Part shown: positions 1 through 11,604 of the stretch, in pieces
Layout: each line of letters begins with the position of its first letter
Position numbering within the stretch: position 1 is the first letter of the stretch
Assembly (NCBI RefSeq): GCF_905220565.1
Contig: NC_059421.1
Span: 878,001-942,000, forward strand
Length of the DNA: 64,000 bases
Reading direction: 5' to 3'
Origin: Melitaea cinxia
Taxonomy: Eukaryota; Arthropoda; Insecta; Lepidoptera; Nymphalidae
Program-made: the position numbers and the translations under genes
Notes under the pieces: model-generated
What the model was told of the DNA's origin: nothing
The model's database searches: none
The model's input: only the letters and a program-made list of their open reading frames with translations

Positions 1-519
1 TCTGGATTCCCCCCCCCCTTTCATGACACGTGAAATTGACAAAATCATCCGTGTTAATTAGCTAATATTACAAGCCATCAATCCAAATTAATGAACAGAT
101 TTTTCGACATAACAAAAAGTCGTAAATTTTATTTAATACCATAAGATAATATAAAATTTTACTTTCATATCGCAACGAACAATACAACGCTTTTCCTCAC
201 CGAATGTAATAAGGAAAGTACGAGTATTCCCGAGAGATTTTGATCAGGTTTCACCGTTTACCGCTGATAGCATACAACACTGCGGTTTGAATATTACAAT
301 TATTGTATGGGGAAAGTAAATGCGTCAGGTGCGTGTCTTATAAAAATAGTGATTGGTTGATTGTTTGAAAACTTGCTAACTCTTACGGTAGATAGTGTTT
401 TGGCTATAATTGAAATGTTTTGATTAAAAATGTTGATTTTATTTTCTATACCGTATTGTAAAGGAATCGCGGCCAATTATGAACAACCTCTGAATCTTAG
501 GGAACTCTTTTTATTCATC
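1..519. other. Intronic AT-rich sequence, nothing identified
   Basis: No ORF, repeat family or splice site could be supported. Begins with a short C run. Confidence 0.4.
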
Positions 520-775
520 TATACAAATAAATAAAATTGGAGTGTCTGTTTGTAATATTAAAATGACCACTGCTAAATGTATATGGGTGTATATACGGTA
601 CATATATCAAAATAACATTTTTTTTTTAAATTTTTGTCTATCTGTCGTATCGATTTTGATAGGACAATCACTGGCTGATAGCTGATGTAATAAGAAGTAA
701 CTTAGGCTACTTCTATTTTAGCAATTTATTTAATTTCTAAACTTTTTGTTAAAATCCACGCGGACGAAGTCGCAG
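520..775 (+). repeat. Family B repeat
   Basis: AATTGGAGTGTCTGTTTGTA, TACGGTACATATATCAAAAT, CTGGCTGATAGCTGATGTAA, CCACGCGGACGAAGTCGCAGG. Non-coding. This copy shows the uninterrupted junction used as reference for the 11600-12290 copy. Confidence 0.65.
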
Positions 776-924
776 GCATTAGTAATAATAATATTAATTA
801 ATTAATGGATAACATCAGGTTAACAAATCATCTTTTTCGGGTCTTTTCTATGATCAGGATATTTTCAATACCATTAATACTGTTATCACCCAAAAGCCCG
901 TGAAGGCCGGACCTTCGTCATTTT

Positions 925-1115
925 ATAAAAGCTGAAAGGTTCTCAGCGCATGCTCCGAACACAGGTTAAAGCAATGGCCAAGTATGAAATTTAGGTCATA
1001 GTTACTTTGGCAGATACCAGGTATCAAAGGCGTATAAATTACTTCGCACTCGCACCCACGGCCAATGCTCCCAAGGGAGCACCGAGAAATTTTCAGCTTT
1101 TCTGAAATGAGAAAA
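925..1115. repeat. Small repeat with inverted ends
   Basis: AAAAGCTGAAAGGTTCTCAG near 928 and CTGAGAAA-like complement CGAGAAATTTTCAGCTTTT near 1098 form imperfect inverted ends of about 27 bp. MITE-like; no ORF. Confidence 0.45.
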
Positions 1116-1195
1116 GTCTGGCGCTCCTGGTCTTTTGGTCTATTAGGGTCTAGTATATGTCATTATTTCTAATTAATCAGTTAATTAAATTTGAC

Positions 1196-1535
1196 GACCG
1201 CAGGCTCTGGTGTAGTTGTGCGTGTGCCGTGTCAGCGGAGACTAAACACCGACAGTCACGGGTTCGATTCTCACTCTGAGTAGATATTTGTTTTTGTACT
1301 AATATTTATTTTCGGACTGGTTGTTAGTCCTTGTGGATCCCAACCATGCCTCGGATAGCACGTTAAGCCGTCTGTCTTTACTCATAGTAAGGAATATACT
1401 ATGAGTAAAGATATATATCCGCCAACCCGCATTGGAGCAGCATGGTGGATTAAGCTCTGATCCTTCTCCTACATGGGGAAACGGGCATATGCCCAGCAGT
1501 GGAATATTACAGGCTGAAGTATGAAGCGAATAAGG
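1196..1535 (+). repeat. tRNA-derived SINE, family H
   Basis: Head with A-box-like CTCTGGTGTAGTTGTGCGTG and B-box CGGGTTCGATTCTC, then a conserved body (TCCTTGTGGATCCCAACC, GCACGTTAAGCCGTC, CCGCCAACCCGCATTGGAGC) and the end GGAATATTACAGGCTGAAG. A small inverted duplication of ACTCATAGTA/TACTATGAGT is present near 1380-1405. Lies downstream of the last donor, so it is intronic. Confidence 0.8.
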
Positions 1536-1676
1536 TGTAAATATTATGATACAGGAAAATCGTAATGACATGATGACTCCATATAATACCCATCATTTGA
1601 CCATATAGTGTCAATAATATTGGTTATAGGACAAAGTTTAAAAGTATTTAAAATCTAGTGAAATATTTTCACTTAC

Positions 1677-3963
1677 CCTCCGTTACTATGAGATTGGTCA
1701 GAGGCACTCCCTTTCGCTGCTTTGCTGGGTAGAGTCATATTATCTGCAGGCGTCGAAACGTTCGAGCTTTGTACTTCTAACTCAGGACCACCTTGCACCA
1801 ATGTCTCATTTACTTTTTCAATGATTTCTGTTTTTGCTTCATTCTTCTTTTCACTAACCACTGTTACTATAGGTTCTATTATTTTCTTAACATCTTTAGG
1901 CTTTTCTTGAATATCTTTCGGTTGTTCGACTGGAGTCATTATACTGTCGACTATTTTAGCTGCTTCGGATCGTACTTCCGAACTAGTTTTTTCAGCTTTT
2001 TTTACTTCATCTTTTGCTGCTGATACGTTATCAGTGATGTCACTTTCTAATTCTTTAACGGCACTTTTAATGTTATCAACTACCTCTTTAGCTGCTTCTT
2101 TAGCCTTAGCAGTTGCAAGGATATTTTCTGTAGATATTTCAGGCTCTTTTAAAATACAGTCTATTTTTTGTTTCACTCTTTCTACTTGTGGATTGTTATA
2201 AGGAGGTTGTAAAGGTCTTAGTCTTATGTGATCTTCAGTAAATATTGTTTGATGTGTTTTAGGTTTAACTGGCTTCTTCTCATCTTTCTCCACTTTTTCT
2301 TCTGCTTCTTTGTCTTCATCTCTGTCTATTAAGGAATCCTTTGAACTCAATCGTTCAAATATTCCCTTTTCTCTCGCTTTTTCAAATGCTGCTGGTAATT
2401 GATTGGTAACTGTTGTGACTACTTCTAATGGTTGCGATGTAATTGCCGCTGTTGTCATGGAAACGACATTTTTCTTTGTTAAAATCACAATTTCTCCTTT
2501 TTCATTTGTTATTTTATCATACTGCGTTCCATTGTCTTGTCTAATGATCTCATCACCAACGTTCGCGTCTGTCTTACTTTCTTTATCTTTTTCTTCTTTT
2601 TTACTAACTTCAACTGTTTTAGTTTCTTCAGATTTTTTTGATTGTACTTTTTCACTGCTTTTCCTAGCCGCTACTTCACTTATTTTACTTGTTGATTTAG
2701 ATTTTTCTGTAAGATCCTTTTTACTAACTTGTCTTATTAAAGGAGGTTTTTCATTTAGCGCCTTTGTACTCGGTACTCTGCTCAAATTTTTTACACTGTT
2801 AGTTCGACTTACAGGTTTTTTAGGTTCTACTTTATTTGACACTGGAGGTTTTTGTGTAGTTCGTGCACTTGCTCCCTTTGTAGGTGGTTTAATAGCACCA
2901 TTAGGTCTAGGTAGAGTTTTAACACCGGTTTTTCGTTTTTCTGGACTAGGGTCTCTACTAGCGTTTCTGCTAGGCTGTCTAGAGTTTAATCTAGATGTAG
3001 CAGGCGTGGTACCAGCAGTCTTTGCTGCTTTTCTAGCTGCTTGAACAAGTTTAGTAGTTGGAACTCTGGCCGACCCTGGTTTGGCATCATCGACAGGACT
3101 TTTGCTGGGAGTACCCACGATTGGAGATAATCTTTTAGCGTTAATTGACTTGTTAGACGGCGGGGGCCCAGTTTTACCAGGTGATATCGGTGGCTTTCCT
3201 TTTATGTTAGATGGGGAAATACTCAGGTGCTGGGAGCTTTGACTAGTTCTCTTATCGTGAACCTGGCTTCCAATTCTTATTGTTTCATGAATACTGCTAG
3301 TACTACTAGACATATATCTCTGATTACGATTCAAATTTCTGTCTAAAGACTGTTTTGATTGTCTCGAGCTGCTTCTCGTTGGAGAGACAGATTTCTGCCG
3401 TTGTGGTATTTTTGAATTCTTCGGCGACCCATTATTCGATTGAGGCTGAGATTTTGAAACTGATTTTAATCGGGATCGATGTGGTACAGCGGGTCTTGGA
3501 GCTCCGTCATCTTTGTTCAAATACTCAGAACTACCTTTTAATATATTTTCGTAATGTAGAATTGCTGACGGTGAATTTGATCTAGATCGTATATTTATTT
3601 TGGGTGGAGAATTACTCCTAGAATTAGCTCTAGAATTAACTCTACTTTTGATTTCTCCTTTCTTATCTAGTATTCCCATTTCCCTGAGAAGTGCAAGTTC
3701 TTCGTCTATTCTTTTCTTTTCTGCATCTGCTTCATTCTTTTCTCTATTTAATTCACTTAATTCTCTAACCTCCTCCATATTCTCTTTGAGAAAATCTCTG
3801 GGAGGTCTATGCGCAGGAGGTGGCGGTAGCAACGTAGCTGTTGTCGCCATTTTGTCGATTCTTGATAATGAGTTTGTTCTTCTTGGAGGAGAATTTGATC
3901 TGGAATTGGCAGCTGAGGTTTTTGGTGTGTTGTGCCGTGACGTCTCTTCCCTGAAGCCTCGAC
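1677..3963 (-). CDS. Large internal coding exon of a basic Ser/Pro/Lys-rich protein (third exon found)
   Basis: The exon is bounded by an acceptor (TTTTAG at 3969-3964) and a donor (GTAAGT at 1676-1671); the in-frame stop at 1675-1673 lies inside the donor, so the real reading frame continues past the window. Exon length 2287 nt: 2 nt finish a split Gly codon, 761 codons follow, 2 nt remain. The frame stays open upstream of the first ATG (3850) to the acceptor, and this upstream part carries the same RSNSPP motif found later, so 3850 is not the start. Visible segments: repeated S/R-N-S-P motifs, a charged coiled-coil-like stretch (RDFLKENMEEVRELSELNRE onward), a long Ser/Arg/Pro/Lys low-complexity region, an acidic block (DRDEDKEAEEKVEKDEKK) and a C-terminal amphipathic Ala/Lys/Glu helical region. 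Composition suits a cytoskeletal or microtubule-associated protein; a relation to Javelin-like or enkurin-domain (ENKD1-type) proteins is only a guess. Family not recognised. Confidence 0.88.
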
Positions 3964-4498
3964 CTAAAACGTAAATTTCAATTAACTTAAATATAAATTT
4001 TAAAGACTATTTTAAAATATGTTTACACTGTTACTAACAACTATGTTTTAAAGATGTATATATTTTTAAGAGATCTCTCTATCTTAACCTCTATAGCGTA
4101 ATCATGTTTGTTTATTTTCGTCCAAAAATCGTAAATTACTATTACTTCTTAATCATTAATTATTACTATTAGTACGCTAAGTACTTCATACTTATTGTAT
4201 CAAAGAGAGTTAAATTACAAAGCATCTTTAGTCAGTAGAAAACTAAAATTTAAAAAAGTGTTAATAACAAATGCCATTGCAATTATCTGACGCTCGTAAT
4301 GTCATCAGGTGGACTGGTGGTGGTGAACCTTCATTTCAGAACCTTCGGATGATATGCATCTAATAGTTGATTATTAAACAGCAAATAACAATTTCAAAAA
4401 AGTATCTACTGAAATAGAATTTTAATCTTTTCATCGTTTTTTAATGTCCTAGATATTTTACATAACAATGTTATTTGAATTTACGAAATAAATGGTAC

Positions 4499-4629
4499 CT
4501 TTAAAAGGTGAGACCCTTCCAGGTCGGATCTCGACTGGAAGAGACCTGGGGCTCGAGGGTCGAGAGGTGGTGGGTTCAGCGATGATCGCAAACGAAGTTT
4601 CACCTTTCCGTTTCGACGTAGACACCGTC
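4499..4629 (-). CDS. Short internal coding exon (second exon found), 43 codons plus two split codons
   Basis: On the minus strand a polypyrimidine tract and TTTTTCAG end at 4630, followed by 131 nt of open frame encoding TVSTSKRKGETSF...RPGRVSPFK, then a GTACCA donor at 4498. The sequence is Ser/Pro/Arg-rich like the neighbouring exons and clearly more GC-rich than its surroundings. Its first base completes the CC left by the exon ending at 40733 (Pro) and its last G joins the GT opening the exon at 3963 (Gly). This three-way phase fit is the main support. The donor is weaker than the GTGAGT and GTAAGT used by the other exons, so the 3' boundary is slightly less sure, or the exon may be alternatively spliced. 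Confidence 0.8.
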
Positions 4630-4640
4630 CTGAAAAATGG

Positions 4641-4905
4641 AAGAAATAATAAATAAATATAAATAAATATCTTATAACATACACACACGATCGTCTGCTC
4701 CTATGGTAAGCAACTTAATGCTTGTGTTACAGGTAACAGCCGACTGTTATAATTTTTTTTTGATAAATATACATAGAAATAATACATATATAAATATATA
4801 AATACAAATATTACACTCAGACTCAGGCGGGAATCGAACCCGCAACCCGCGGCACAGAAAGCAGGGCCACTACAAACTGCGCCAACGGGCTAGTTTTAAA
4901 TACCT
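4641..4905 (-). repeat. tRNA-derived SINE, family J
   Basis: On the minus strand: CCCGTTGGCGCAGTTTGTAG (A box), GCGGGTTCGATTCCCGCC (B box), an AT-rich middle, then AACAGTCGGCTGTTACCTG and TAAGTTGCTTACCATAGGAG. It begins directly beside the acceptor of the 4499-4629 exon. Confidence 0.8.
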
Positions 4906-5434
4906 AATTGATATATTACGTCAAGATTTTTTAAGAAATTAGCAGAAATAGCATTATAGTAACAAATCTATTCGCAGATGTTGTGATGTATTGTGAGACT
5001 TCTTTTAAGAATAGAATAGTTGCAGTTTAATAACGTTTTCCACTGCGTATTGATATTAGTGTCAAGTATAATTTTAAGGTTCATGAGTCAAAATACATCA
5101 TAAATGTTAATAACGACAAAATACATCATAAATGTTAATAATGTTAATACGCTATGTTTGCCTCCCTTTTAAAAAAAAAAACCTCACAATTACTCCACAT
5201 AAATTATATATCATTTTATGGCTAATCGCTTGCTCTACCGGTATCCATAACTAAAAAATTTAAGCTATTTAAAAAGGAAGGTTAGGTGTGCTTTAAGAGT
5301 AAGGAAGGCTATTTTTTTCTCAAATTAATGGGGGTGAAACAGCGGCACCCAGCACAAAATTCTAATTGACTATGTATCACAATAGTGGATTAGCTTCCTA
5401 ATTCTTCTATTCAACAAGGGAATATATATTTATC

Positions 5435-5437
<3 letters not shown>

Positions 5438-5466
<29 letters not shown>
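5438..5466. repeat. (TTA)n microsatellite
   Basis: About nine TTA/ATT units in a row. Other short ones: (CA)n 12816-12830, (AC)n 19953-19966, (TA)n 30639-30650, (TTA)n near 46993 and 61866. Confidence 0.85.
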
Positions 5467-5830
5467 CGCCATCTATTGTCGATTCGTATAACTATTTAGG
5501 GTTTTCGTTTCAATATAATACACGTACTCGTCAAGAGATGGCACAATGGCCTAAAAGTTCCATTAATCAATTATTCTTTAATTCAGAATAATAAGGTTGA
5601 AGTTGTTTGCCAGCTCATTCTAACATAATATAAAACAATATATACGTATGTTACACGTATTTGGTAGAGACTGAACTGTACAACACACATAACGTGATAT
5701 AAAATGATTATCTGCGCCACGCAGGTTCACCCGCATAATTTCTGATCTCGTAGCTAAATGTCGGAATAAAATATAGCCTATGTGTTATTTTGTATCTCGT
5801 AAAATAGACAAGTATTACGTTTTATATTAC

Positions 5831-6176
5831 ACTCGTGGTCGCCCAGTGCAAACATGAATGAAAATAATAAACCTATTATAATTTTTTTTCAATTTGACTA
5901 CAGACTTTGACAATCAACAAAAGAGTATAATATGCGCGTTTGTGTCAAATACATGGTAGTGTGTATAATTTTTTTTATAGATTTAATATTATATTTATAT
6001 ATATGTTATATATATTTATATGTATTTTATATTGCTATGCACAATTAAAAAACATATTAGCATTCTGCATTTCTTCTCTATATAAACTATAAGTGTACGA
6101 AATTTCATACTCCTCCGTCCGCGTAATTTTCGTCAAAAGGTGTACAAAGTTTTGCTTCACGTATTAATATATAGAT
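5831..6176 (+). repeat. Family I repeat
   Basis: TCGTGGTCGCCCAGTGC at the start, ATACTCCTCCGTCCGCG, TTGCTTCACGTATTAATATA at the end. Non-coding. Confidence 0.6.
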
Positions 6177-6485
6177 TACATAAATTAAAAGGAAGGTCAT
6201 AATTGATTCACAACATAACATTATTAGCCACCCCAGCATTTCACCCTCATGTTGTAACCTAATTCTTACTCGAAAAGTGCGTAACTTAACGTTGACCTTC
6301 GGAAGTGGGGTTCGATGTTACTGTTTCAAAGACCGTTTACTAAAAAAAAAAAGAAATTACCAATATATAAAATCATGAAAGTTTGAGTTTTCCTACTAGC
6401 ATCGCCAAACTATCGGGAATCTCAAAACGACATTCGAGGTCAATCTCCTCTGTTTGTTGTACCCGTAGAAGTCTAAAATTTAAGA

Positions 6486-6620
6486 GGAATGAGGGACCAT
6501 CCATAAATTACGTCACACAAAGTTCTTGATTTTAGATTCCTCCCCTCTATGTCATAAATTGTCACATTTATGAGCCTAATGTGACATTACACATATTGCA
6601 TGTAGAAATTAATATAAATA
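6486..6620 (+). repeat. Family K fragment
   Basis: GGGACCATCCATAAATTACG with CGTCACAC, then TCCTCCCCTC; one end of the family K MITE. Confidence 0.45.
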
Positions 6621-7042
6621 TCAGTTTCAACAATACTTTTATTTCAATTTAGATTCAATAGTATCATTAAAAATAGCGCGCTAAAACTTCTGAGTTCTTA
6701 TCTTAGTCATAGAACTGAGAAGGTTGAAGTAAACGGCATTACGTCGTTTCTTCTTGTACTTACTGACTGTTTCCCTCTCGGCCAACACTAATATATATTA
6801 ACAAAGGCGAAAAGCGATGCCTACCAAGACACGAGCGATTAGAATTAAAATAAAAAGTTATTTGTGTCTAAATTTGATTTTTTTAAATTACGGTAACATG
6901 TAAAGTGAAGGACAATAATTATAGTAATTATACCTAAAAAAATTACATATAATCTTCCATAATTTTGAAGGAAAATGAGACAATAAATAAAAAGTTTAAA
7001 ACTATTATTTATTTACTAACACAAAAATATATTTAAAATCTA

Positions 7043-7632
7043 TCTAATACTATTAAACGAGCAATTCTTGTATATATATATAATGTGAATCTTGGAAACA
7101 GCTCCAACGATTTTCATGAAATTTAGTCTACAGGGAATTTCGGGGGCATCTTAATATAGTCCACTGCTGGACACAGGTCTTCACAAGTTCGCGCCAAAAA
7201 TGGAGTGAACTCGTGTGTTTTGCCCATAGTCACCACGCTGGGCAGGCGGGTTGGTGGATTCATTTTTAGAAAATGTTATTTTATCTCTGTTTTTAGGCAA
7301 TAAAAAAATGGCTTCAGTATCCTAAGAATACAAAGTTCGCAATCGTCAATAAAGTTGTAATAGCTCAGCTTGGAAATCGGGCGGTTGGGATTTACCGAGA
7401 AGACCACGGTTTAAATCCCCATGTCTCCAGATCGAATATTTATTACCTTTTTTTCTACTTGCATTCATGATTTTTTATTTAAATAACCAGTTCATATTCT
7501 TTATTATTATGTCGGTAAAATCGGAAAATATTATTCATATTTTATCAATATATAATTTGTTTTTAAATATGATTTCCAAAAAACACGATTTACTAAAAAT
7601 ACCGATCTAAGCTCGGTCACCCAGATACTATA
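7043..7632 (+). mobile_element. Helitron-like non-autonomous element, family C, with a tRNA-like core
   Basis: Begins TCTAATACTATTAAACGAGC and ends with a hairpin (ACCGATCTAAGCTCGGT) followed by CACCCAGATACT. A 5' TC and a 3' palindrome near the end are Helitron features (family knowledge). Inside (7365-7425) lies GTAATAGCTCAGCTTGG ... CACGGTTTAAATCCCC, a tRNA-like A/B-box pair. A family G fragment is nested. Confidence 0.55.
7149..7260 (-). repeat. Family G fragment nested in a Helitron-like element
   Basis: ATAGTCCACTGCTGGACACA, CAAGTTCGCGCCAAAAATGG, GTCACCACGCTGGGCAGGCG. The host element (family C) resumes right after. Confidence 0.65.
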
Positions 7633-8189
7633 TTTTTAATGTACTTTATACTATTACACTGTAATTATATCTAATTTGGTGAAGTAGTTCGGAAGTTATG
7701 CGTGTACATACATTATACGAGTATATATATGTATAAATAAATAGCTTAATACATAAGTGTCACGAAACCATTCATACTACTGGCGACTCGGGCTTAGCCA
7801 GTGTTTTATGAAGTACCTTAGAAGTTGTAACGGGGAGTTGAATCGGACCAAACATAGCCTTGAATGTTTGACTAGTGGATACTTACAGAAATAGGTTAAT
7901 TTTTATGTGTTATATTACATTCGATGGTGAGAAAAAAATTCATGAACAAAATAGTTTTTTGTTGTGATAATAAATTATAGAACTTTTTTTATTTATTTAA
8001 AGATCGCGACGAGAGTGTACAATAAAACAATTATACAACATTTAACAATCACTAAAATAAAATGAAATAAAACACACATAGCCGAGAGAATGAAAATATT
8101 ACAAATAAGAAAGACTGCATATCTTGTGATATCTCCCACAACTAGGGAATCAAAAAGGAGCAATCACAGATTGTAAATTCTGCTGAGAA

Positions 8190-8640
8190 ATACAGTAAAA
8201 ACAGACGGTGGAAAGCGGAGGCTCGTGACGATCTCTTCCAGAAGTGGTCGGCAAGTCGTGAGACTTCAGAAACGAGACCTGGTGGCGGCGATTCGGCCCT
8301 GCTTACGTAGCTGGGACGAAAGAAGACACGGTGTGATGTCGGTCTGCTTGAATGGAATGGAAATGGAATTCAGTTTCCTCTTTCAGCAATTCCGTATTGC
8401 TGCAGATAGAAGCGACAGGTTGAGAACAATTCCAAACTCGCTCGCGATTCGTTGCGGATGGCCGACGAACGGAAGATCTATCGTTTGCATTGTATGGTCC
8501 CGCTGAGGTAGGTGAGCTTAGTGTTTGTGGGAGGCCCTCAGGAGATATCACGGACTGGAGCGATCCCAATCAAGAGGAGGTACAGCTTTACCTGTAGGCA
8601 TGTTGGAAGAAACCACAAGGACAAACAAACCAGAAACAAA
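8190..8640. other. GC-rich island inside the intron, possibly a LINE or SINE 3' end
   Basis: About 450 bp with much higher GC than its neighbours. Both strands hold frames of about 90 codons (8225-8506 plus, 8569-8303 minus), neither of recognisable family. It ends in ACCACAAGGACAAACAAACC and an ATAAATA-rich tail (8640-8670), like the 3' end of a retroelement. No related copy was spotted in the window. Confidence 0.3.
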
Positions 8641-8904
8641 TATAAATAAATATTGTTATTGTTATATTTTCAATTGACTTATTTACGTGTAATAACAAAT
8701 ACATAAAAAAAATACAAGAATCGAAGTTTACAAGATTTCGACAAACAAATCTACGGCATCACGTCAAGGTCTTCTCGACTTTAATTAAGGCCGAGGTATA
8801 ATTTATATACATATACAACAATGAAGTCATATGCTAAAGTAATAAGATTTATTTGTCGTAGAGCAAAGTATAAAATATTTTGCTTAAAGTTTTGATGTAA
8901 GTAT

Positions 8905-9240
8905 AAGTGAGGTAGCCAGAGTCCCTAAAGAGGGTTGGAAGACGATCGGCGACGCGCTTGCAAATGACTTTAGTGTTGCAGGCGTCTATAGCTTATTGTG
9001 TCAACATCGAGTAGCGTGGTGACTAGGGAGGTACATCAATAATACAGGAGATTATACCTAAATAATAGTGCTCCCCAGTAGCGTTGTGGCTTGGGTGACT
9101 AATGTAGCCAATCTTCTTGGGGACAGTCGGGGGTAGGGTTAGCAACGCCCTTGAAATGATTCTAGTGTTGGAGGCATCTATATTCTGTTGTCTCAGCATA
9201 GAGGAGCGCGGTGGATGAAGCTATGACCGTTATTTTACAT
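8905..9240 (-). repeat. Two diverged family D-like copies in tandem
   Basis: GAGGTAGCCAGAGTCCCTAA with TGTTGCAGGCGTCTATAGCT, then about 175 bp later a related block with GGGGACAGTCGGGGGTAGGG and GTGTTGGAGGCATCTATATT. Confidence 0.45.
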
Positions 9241-9410
9241 TAAGAATGAGATCTATGTACACCAGTATCATGTGAGGAGATTGAGTGGTTGAATTCTTCA
9301 ATCAACCATAATACTTAGTAGCGAACAAGGGCGCAGTCCGCGTGATGGCAAACTGTTACCGTAGCCTATGGATGCCCGAAACACCAGGAGCATCATAATT
9401 GTTTCTTTAT

Positions 9411-9800
9411 TTATATATTTATATATGTATTATTTATAAGTATGTTTATCGAAAAAAAAAAATATGTAGCTATATACCAGTCGGCTGTAACCTATAACAC
9501 AAGCATTAAGTTGCTTACTTTAGACGACCGTGTGTGTATTGTGTAAATATTTATTTATTATTTATTTATTAATAAATGTCTTTAACACACTCCGTCATCT
9601 GCTCCTAGGGTTGACAACTAAATGCTTGTGTTATGGGTTACAGCCGCCTGATATATATAGCGACTTTTTTATATTATAATTATAAGTAATTCCAATATAT
9701 AAATGCATATATTACACCTATAGTCGGGGCTGGAATCGTGCCCACAACCCTCTGAGCAGAAAGCACTGCACACACTGCGGCAACGGCCTAGTTAAAAATT
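9411..9800. repeat. Two family J copies facing each other
   Basis: The left part (9411-9545, plus strand) ends with CAGTCGGCTGTAACC and AAGTTGCTTAC; the right part (9585-9800) carries the same words in complement plus the tRNA-like head. Together they form an imperfect inverted repeat with a 40-bp AT-rich centre. Confidence 0.6.
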
Positions 9801-11340
9801 TTATCTGTCAGTTCGTTTGCTTATTATTTCCGAAAAAATTATAGAATCTGTGTAAACAAATGTTCTAATACTCATTACAAGGTGCTTACATCCATAAAAC
9901 GCTCTCGTAACTCAGTAGATACGATTTGTAGAAACTATGGCATTATGTTGGCTTTTGTTGAGGCTTGTTGTTTATGCGTCGTTGACTTTGATCGTGATCT
10001 AAGTTAGAGGCGATAGACAGGGTTTTGTAATTTCCTTTAGACGTAAAAAAAAGAATTGAAAGTAACAAAAAATAAATATCAAAATTTTGTGTATCAGCTC
10101 CGATACGCGATTAGATCACTCCTTAATAAATTGAATGCCATGAGTGACACCAATTGGGCCACACTTATGTAGTCGAGGGAGCCAGCTTAAAAGCGCTTAT
10201 ACCCATTCTAAAAGAACGTATTTATTTTTCCTTACACTATCAAACATATTTTTCTAAGTAATATTTCTTAAGTTGACTCTGGCTCGTGGTCATATCTCCC
10301 ACGGCATCAACGGAACAAACGTTGCCCCCCATGGCTAAAACAGAAAACTAAAAAATCAAGGTGGCATTTAACGTGTTAAGAATAATTATCGTATAATTAA
10401 AATTAGAGTCTATGTATTTTATTTATTTATTTGCAGACATCCCAAGAACATAATAATTATGTGTACTAGTTAATGAATCAAATTATAAGTAAATAAAAAG
10501 TATTTTGTTTGTTTGTTCCACTTTCAAGGCTCAATTGCTTGATAGATTGTTATGAAATTTAGTATGTACATAGGCTCAACAGTGGCCTAGGCAACTTTTG
10601 CTATGAATGCAAAGTCTGTCTCATGATTTCAACTAACTTCAGCGAGAGAGTCAGTCAAATTTAAATGGAGCCACATTACAAGCACCAGCTTTCGATAAAA
10701 AAAAAACTATCAAAATCGGCAGGTGCACTCGAGAACCTTCATCTTTTTTAGATGAAAATTGATCTAAATTTTCTCAGATTTCGATAGTTACATTTTGCTT
10801 TTTACCAAGACTTTTCTATTTACAATATATCTTTCCTATGTGGTTGTCTGTCCTTGTGGGTCCCCCCACCATACCTCGGAGAGCTCGTTAAGCAATCGGT
10901 AACGGTTGTTATCATGTGAGAGTGTCAGAAACTAAATTAAACCATCACCGCTTATGGCTTAAACCACACTCTGTTTACTGTAACGTAATAATTATCCATG
11001 GTCGTAATTCCTCTAAATGTAATGAGATACCATAATACGCGAGTGAGCGAATATGTATGTATAATTGTATATGGATTTTTAATGGCACTTTTATCTTCTT
11101 AATTAACGTAGCTTTATGATGCAATACTAAAAAGTCTAGAAATTTGTTTAAATCAATGCTATTTATAACGAAACAAGTTTTGCGGGTTTTATCGTGGTTT
11201 ATTGAGTTCTCTAGACGCCTGACGCTTCGGATACTTCACAGCAACCATGGTCACGGGATGAACCGCGATAAACTCCGAAAAGGCTCTTTCATTATAATGA
11301 GTGAAATTTGAGTAAATATTAAAATAATTGTTATGTGGTA
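9801..11340. other. Intronic AT-rich sequence with scattered fragments
   Basis: Contains a family A fragment (10630-10750) and a family H middle piece (10845-10925, CCTTGTGGGTCCCCCCACCA). The rest is unexplained. Confidence 0.4.
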
Positions 11341-11575
11341 TAATACAACGTAGGTCGACGAAAAAAGCGTCAAGTAAAAACGCATTATTAGATATAACTC
11401 GAAAAGTAGTTGTTAGATCTCAAATAAATTTAAATGGGACCAATTGACATACACCACCTTTCGATTAAAACAAAATTTGTCGAAATCGGTCCACACGGTC
11501 AAAAGTTCTGATGTAACATACATAAAAAAAACAGTCGAATTGAGAACCTCCTCCTTTTTTGGAAGTCGGTTAAAA
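11341..11575 (-). repeat. Family A repeat, short variant, intact at the LINE target site
   Basis: AATACAACGTAGGTCGACGA, AAAAGTTCTGATGTAACATA and GAACCTCCTCC, GGAAGTCGGTTAAAAA. It shows the sequence of the LINE landing site before insertion. Confidence 0.7.
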
Positions 11576-11604
11576 AATATACTATTTTTTAAAGATTTTT
11601 AAGT

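Noticed and set aside
1673..1675. Stop codon ending the 725-codon frame
   Set aside because: The TAA is inside a consensus GTAAGT donor, so it is better read as intron sequence than as the protein end.
3355..3585. Plus-strand open frames within 1722-3974
   Set aside because: They lie opposite the large minus-strand exon and have no protein-like composition; they are shadows of its low-complexity coding sequence.
3848..3850. ATG at 3850 as the protein start
   Set aside because: The frame is open and protein-like further upstream to a good acceptor, and the upstream exons join in phase.
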